Positions 59,079 to 64,000 of a DNA stretch of 64,000 bases are shown here, one piece after another. The number at the start of each line of letters is the position of its first letter. Position 1 is the first letter of the stretch. The notes below the pieces were generated by a model. That model had not been told where the DNA came from. It saw nothing but the letters and a program-made list of their open reading frames with translations, and searched no databases. This DNA comes from Nepenthes gracilis (taxonomy: Eukaryota > Streptophyta > Magnoliopsida > Caryophyllales > Nepenthaceae), in contig BSYO01000004.1 of NCBI GenBank assembly GCA_033239525.1, forward strand, positions 17,584,037 through 17,648,036. The letters are read 5' to 3'. A program made the translations under genes and the position numbers.

Positions 59079-61922
59079 TGGCGTTAAGTGAATTGTGTTG
59101 TGTGGACGTAGCCCATTTTTTTGAGCCGTTGGCATGTAAACTTGTCTTACTAGCACAACATAGGACAAAAATATCTTGGCTCAATATAGCATGTGACCTG
59201 CCTGTACTGGATTAGATATACCTTTGAGCTATGCTATATCAGGCACAACCCTAATATGAAATATATATATATAAAATAAAAGTTACACAAAGAATTATAA
59301 AAAAATATATCACATTTTATTTATTTCATTGAATGTTTTCAATGTTATAATTTACAAAAGTAGAAAAAAATATATCTAATAAAAATTCACTTATTTTTAA
59401 GCTTTACTTATATTTTCACTACTGTCGCTTCTGAAATCATCCTCTTCATTGGAATTCAAAATGATTGGATTTTTGATACAATCTTTTATGTCTGACTATT
59501 TTTTGAAAAGGATGGACATTTCTACTATCTTTTTTTGTCAACTACTCAACTTTCGTCACTAAAGACTAACTTCATTGCCATTATACTTGCTAGTTGGATT
59601 AAGAAATCCTGTACCAATGATACAAAGATGAAAAATGTGTATTTGTTAGTTTTCCACCAATACAAAATCTTGAATTCCAATTTACTACTTGTGAAGTTGG
59701 AAACGTGGTTGGATTACAAGTAGTGAAGAAATTCAGTTGGTGTTGTATTTTCACTAACCAGTTATGTTTCACATTGAGTTCGTACCACATAAAGCAAATT
59801 CTGTCGACCACCTCTACTGCTACTTCTTGCTACTGCTATTAGACTGAGCGATTTCAGTATTGATTGTAATACATATATGTTATAAATTATTTGTAGGTTG
59901 TGAGGAACATGGGCCTTCATTTCTTCTATTCAGTCAGTCATCCCCATGATGATATAGAATTCTTCAAAACACATATACACCCCTTATAAATTCACGTAGG
60001 TGTCCATAATTATGGTGAGATAGGCTAGCATTAGAAGATTTTTTCAATATTTTAAAAGTTCTTTTTAGAAAAATATAATTAAATATAATATCAGTAAATA
60101 TTTTATTTTTAATAATTTTAATATTTTTTTAAAATTATTTCTTTAAATTTTATATTTACGTCCATCACTAGTATTATATGATGAAAATTATAATTACTCC
60201 GATAAAGCACAAAATTGTCAGTAAATAATAACAACTGGCTTAACAGTAGATTTTAAGTTATGTAATTGGTACGTATAAGTTTATTAGTAGTAAAATAAAA
60301 TATTTTAAAAAATATTTAATCATTTTAACCATTTTCGAATTGACATTAATAATTGGCTCGGTCATTGGAATACCTTCGTTATGGAAGATGGTTAAATAAA
60401 ATGAAAATGATACATAATCTCTAACATATGGTAAGTTGAGTTCCATCGTGTTGGGCTGTCAATTTTTATCTTCTTATAGCTGAATTTGTTCTATGGGTAT
60501 AATATCTTGAATTGCTTCTCTTAAAAAGATGTTGTAATAAATAGAATAATATATTTTTTTATTTTCTCTACATAATGAGAAATAAATTGTAAAATATCGT
60601 TGATACAAATATTAATAATATGATATATATATTTTTGTATGAAATAATTTACCATTCATTATTAAAATAAATTATAATTTAAATAAAAAATAGCAAAATT
60701 ATTATTTAAAGTATTGTAAAAAATAATAAAAAAATTATTGAATATCCTATATCCATTTATAATAGTATTAATTGTTTTAGAAATTATAGAGGTAGTGTGT
60801 AAATGTTGAAAAACTTTAAAAACAATAATTTTTTTTATAATTCTCAATTTTTAGAAATCAAATGTGCTGTGGCCTAAATATAGAGGAAATTATTATGTGA
60901 TGACCATATATCACTAGTTAAAGAAATATTAAATTTTACTTGTATTAATTCTAAATTAATTCTTGTTTAAATTATAAAAAAGAAGATGGATAGTTTTACC
61001 TTTAATAGTATGTCGAGATTTTTATATATACTTGGATTGCAAACACTTTTGCATGTATCTTCAATGTTGTAGTCTTCCCTTATGAGAAAAGGACTCTTCG
61101 AGTGAATTATGTATTTTACGACTTCTTTCTAATTTAGCTTCTGATCATACTGAAAAACTTCTAATCCTATATAACTAAAAAAAATAGTTTAATTTGAGTT
61201 GAGAATAATTATTGTCTCTTATTTTTTTCCATATGTCGCTTTAGGTGTCCGATAACTTTAGTAGAACTTTTACAAGTATAATAAATTTTTATAGTTTTTA
61301 AAAAGAGCCCATTTCTAACCGTAACTAATTTAATTTTAAAAAATTGTCATATATTACTAAAATGTTTTTTAGGAGGGCAGCCAGAATTAATATAGTAGTA
61401 GTGGTTTTTTGGGTATGTTGTGATTCTAGTAAAATTACTATTAGTATGTATATGCGGTATAGTTGGTATGGAAATATCAAAATAATTTTCTCATATCCCT
61501 TCACCATCTAAATTAGAAAAATTATATGTTATAATTTATAAGTAAGTTTTGAAATGATAATATAATTTGTAATTAAGTTATAAATTGATAATATTAATAT
61601 ATAAATTATAGATAAAAATTAATAAAAAAATATCAGTAAATATTACACTATCAGTTGCTATACAAGAGTGAGAGAGCAGTGAGAGAGTAAAATGAGATAT
61701 GTTGGTGGAAGAAGAGAGGGGAGGGGTATTTTTTTAGTTTTTTTATTTAATTATTTTTTTTTTAAAAGGGGGAGGGCAATGGTTACATAACTGTTCAATA
61801 TTTATATAAAAAAAAAGGCATAACCTGATTCGTGCAATGAGCCAGTTAACTCGCGGCTTGGCATGGACCAAATTGTTTGGTCATGACATGCCACAAGTGG
61901 CATGGCTCAATTAACACCCTGC
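59079..61922. mobile_element. 2.84-kb insertion in copia gag, possibly a non-autonomous hAT-like DNA transposon
   Basis: The insertion interrupts gag exactly, with GAATAA on both sides (59073-59078 and 61923-61928). The right end, read inward on the minus strand, is 'GCAGGGTGTTAATTGAGCC', a form common at hAT ends. The left end 'GGCGTTAAGTGAATTG' matches it only partly. GGCATG-type words recur near both ends (59130 and about 61858-61905), like subterminal repeats. The 8-mers GAATAATG and GAATAAAC would agree at 6 of 8 places with the 8-bp duplications of hAT. The inside is AT-rich with no transposase that I can recognise. Confidence 0.55.
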
Positions 61923-62700
61923 GAATAAACTCGGATTTGTAGATGGTCGCATTTGGCAGCCATCATGTTCTTTTGAGCATCCATATGAATCATGGAAGAG
62001 ATGTAATGTTATTGTCTCTTCTTGGATACTGAACTCCATTTTGAAGGATCTTGCTCAAAGTATCATCTACATGGAATGAGCATGTGAAATGCAGAATGAT
62101 CTCAAGGAAATATTGAGCTAAGGAAATGGACCCAGAATCTATTAACTCCAGAAAGCCATCTCGTATGTCTCTCAAAACAATGGCTCGGTGAGTGCTTATT
62201 ACACTAAACTCAAAAGCCTTTGGGAATGGCTTGTGAATTATAGACAGCTCCCTAGATGCACTTGTGGTTCTTTGAAGATTGCTGCTCAATATTTGTCTCA
62301 AGATTGTTGTTTACAATTCCTAATGGTACTAGATGATACATATTCTCATGTTAGAGGGCAAATCCTATAAATGGATCCTATGCTATCATTGAACAAAGTT
62401 TTCTCTTTAGTGTTGCAGGAAGAAAGGCAGAGAAATTGTATCTGTCTCTCAACAGAACTTTGAAGAAATGGCCCTAGCAAACAAGGTATATTACAACAAT
62501 TCCCCTATCTCAGCACAAGGCTCTGGGAATAAAACTGCTCCATAGCAAAATTATAGTCAGCTCAACAAGAAGGATTGACCGATTTGTAGCTATTGTGGTG
62601 TCATAGGCCACATCAAGGACAAATGCTATAAACTACATGGCTATCCATTAGGTTTCAAGGAAAACCTGTCAACATGGCTGCAAATCAAACCTCCCCCTTG
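61923..62700 (+). pseudogene. Copia gag, remainder, with zinc knuckle
   Basis: Resumes with 'LGFVDGRIWQPS', then 'WILNSILKDLAQSI' (near 62025), and in the open segment from 62188 'SAYYTKLKSLWEWLVNYRQL' and 'QFLMVLDDTYSHVRGQIL', the UBN2/gag pattern of copia. A zinc knuckle, C-x2-C-x4-H-x4-C ('CSYCGVIGHIKDKCYKLHG'), lies at 62585-62641. Frameshifts and stops occur between the pieces. Confidence 0.85.
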
Positions 62701-62999
62701 ATACATGCCGATTCCAACGATAATGGTGTCCAACTTTCATTTTCTCTAAAGCAATGCCGCAACTTCTTACCCTTCTCAAGCCTTAAGTAGAAAGTAAATT
62801 GGGAAGCAATGCTGTCCAAGGGAATACATCGGCTTCTTTGAGCCATGCTCATGTTGTTCAAACATCTGTAAACCCACTGTCTGATCAACCTGCACCTTTT
62901 ACATTCTCAGGAATTTCTATATGCCTCTCTAATGTTTTTAATCAGCAATAATAACCCTCTATTCCGTAAATCATTGACTCATGAGCTATTGATCACATG

Positions 63000-64000
63000 G
63001 TGTGTTCGACCTCCTATTTCACTACCTTGATAATTGCTGCCAATACATTTGTTAAGCTGCCAAATGAACTCTTAGCCCCAGTTACACACATTGGCAGTGC
63101 TGAATTGTCTAATGGTCTTACACTAACTTACCGCCCATACAAATGTTGCTTGATTTTTCTGTCCCATTTATATTTCATAGAGGACCTACACACATGGAGG
63201 ATGATTGGATTGGGGAAGCTTAAAGATGGCCTTTACTATGTAAAGAAGCATAATAGCCAGACCGCAGCTGATAATCAACACAACTCTTCTTCAAATATGT
63301 CTTTTTCTGTTGTTAATAACTCAAGCCTGTTTCAAGAAAATATAGACCTTTAGCATTGTCGATTAGGGCATCTATCTATTACACAAAATTGTACCAAACA
63401 TAGTTTTACAAGTGAAAATTGTTCTGTTTGCCCTTTGGCAAAACAACGTTGCCTATCCTTTCATTCCAGTCTAGTGATAATTTTTCTAATGGCATATTTC
63501 AACTAGTACATTGTGACATTTGGAGCCCCTTCTTTATCCCTTCCAGAGATGGGTATTGATAATTTCTCACTATAGTGGATTACTGTAGCAAATTGCTTGG
63601 GTGTATTTGATGCACTCAAAATCACTAACCAGTTCATTTGTCCAACATGCATCACAGTTGAAAATTGGTGTAACATCAAAATCAAATGTCTTAGATCAGA
63701 TAGTAGCTCAGAATTGATCTCATAGAGTTCTTTGACTTATCCATTGACTCATTTGTATGGACACTCCACAATAAACGCAAACAGCAACATATTCTCAATG
63801 TTTCTAGAGCATTGAGATTCCAAGCCAAGCATCCTATTGAATTCTAAATAGATTGCATCTTGACAACCACATATTTCATCAACAGAATTCCTATTCCAAT
63901 TCATCGCTATAGATCACCCTATGAAATAATTCATTCCAAACGACCCTCATCTTCACATCTAAAGGTCTTTGGGTGCCTCTATTATGCATCCACTCTCAAA
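63000..64000 (+). pseudogene. Copia pol relic: GAG-pre-integrase and integrase region
   Basis: The open segment 62997-63353 ends in 'DLHTWRMIGLGKLKDGLYYV' and '...QENIDL', followed by a TAG where the family has Trp and then 'HCRLGH', the histidines of the integrase zinc finger. 'NCSVCPLAKQR' (near 63420) supplies its cysteines. Core-domain text follows in broken frames: 'KIKCLRSDSSSE' near 63685, 'SKPSILLNSK' near 63820, and 'RSLGASIMHPL' near the window end. Reverse transcriptase would follow beyond 64000. A protease was not recognised between gag and here. Confidence 0.8.

Larger units (their letters stand above)
58652..64000 (+). mobile_element. Ty1/copia retrotransposon, 5' part, downstream of IF-3 exon 3
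   Basis: LTR 58652-58865, primer site 58866-58878, gag 58895-62700 (interrupted), integrase region from about 63150, continuing past the window. The order gag - zinc knuckle - integrase is that of copia. It lies 390 bp after IF-3 exon 3 on the same strand. Several stops show that it is inactive. The 5' flank pentamer is GTATG (58647-58651). The matching 3' copy would lie outside the window. Confidence 0.8.

Noticed and set aside
59535..59723. 62-residue open frame inside the copia-interrupting insertion as a transposase fragment
   Set aside because: No hAT dimerisation or catalytic motif could be recognised on either strand.

Overview
This window is nuclear DNA of a flowering plant. The evidence is AT-rich sequence packed with nested plant LTR retrotransposons, genes split by GT-AG introns, and three gene families that are recognisable in plants: a GH17 beta-1,3-glucanase with an X8 domain, a FYVE zinc finger plus ankyrin protein, and an organellar translation initiation factor IF-3. 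I cannot name the species. I see no prokaryotic operon, CRISPR array, rRNA gene or convincing tRNA gene.

Layout: 1-25 kb is retroelement wreckage. A decayed Ty3/gypsy element runs from about 1.1 to 14.5 kb (5' LTR near 1.1-2.7 kb, pol relic 5.95-8.55 kb, 3' LTR 8.6-14.5 kb). Its 3' LTR is split by a Sirevirus-like copia element on the minus strand (9.1-13.4 kb). A solo LTR with a clean 5-bp target duplication occupies 15313-17737. Two reverse-oriented LTR copies lie at 20.1-22.3 and 22.6-24.9 kb. The gene-bearing part is 26.4-39.3 kb: a two-exon GH17/X8 gene (26395-28505) and a ten-exon FYVE-ankyrin gene (30021-39341), both on the minus strand.

From 40.5 to 53.3 kb a host element carrying a 'putative gypsy-type transposase' reading frame is split by an 8.5-kb LTR retrotransposon (42917-51463) with 2.5-kb LTRs. 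Its pol is decayed and its LTRs belong to the same family as the solo LTR. 53.4-57.4 kb holds more reverse-strand gypsy remains, including a gag relic. At 57675 the first three exons of a plastid-type IF-3 gene begin. Its third intron, or whatever follows exon 3, is occupied by a Ty1/copia element (from 58652 past the window end), which is itself interrupted by a 2.84-kb insertion (59079-61922).

The three host genes are not functionally linked: cell-wall callose metabolism, probable endomembrane phosphoinositide binding, and plastid translation. I found no new biological system. The useful results are the hand-built gene models, the insertion order read from target duplications, and several tandem repeats inside LTRs. 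All boundaries were read by eye, so LTR relic edges without stated terminal motifs are approximate.
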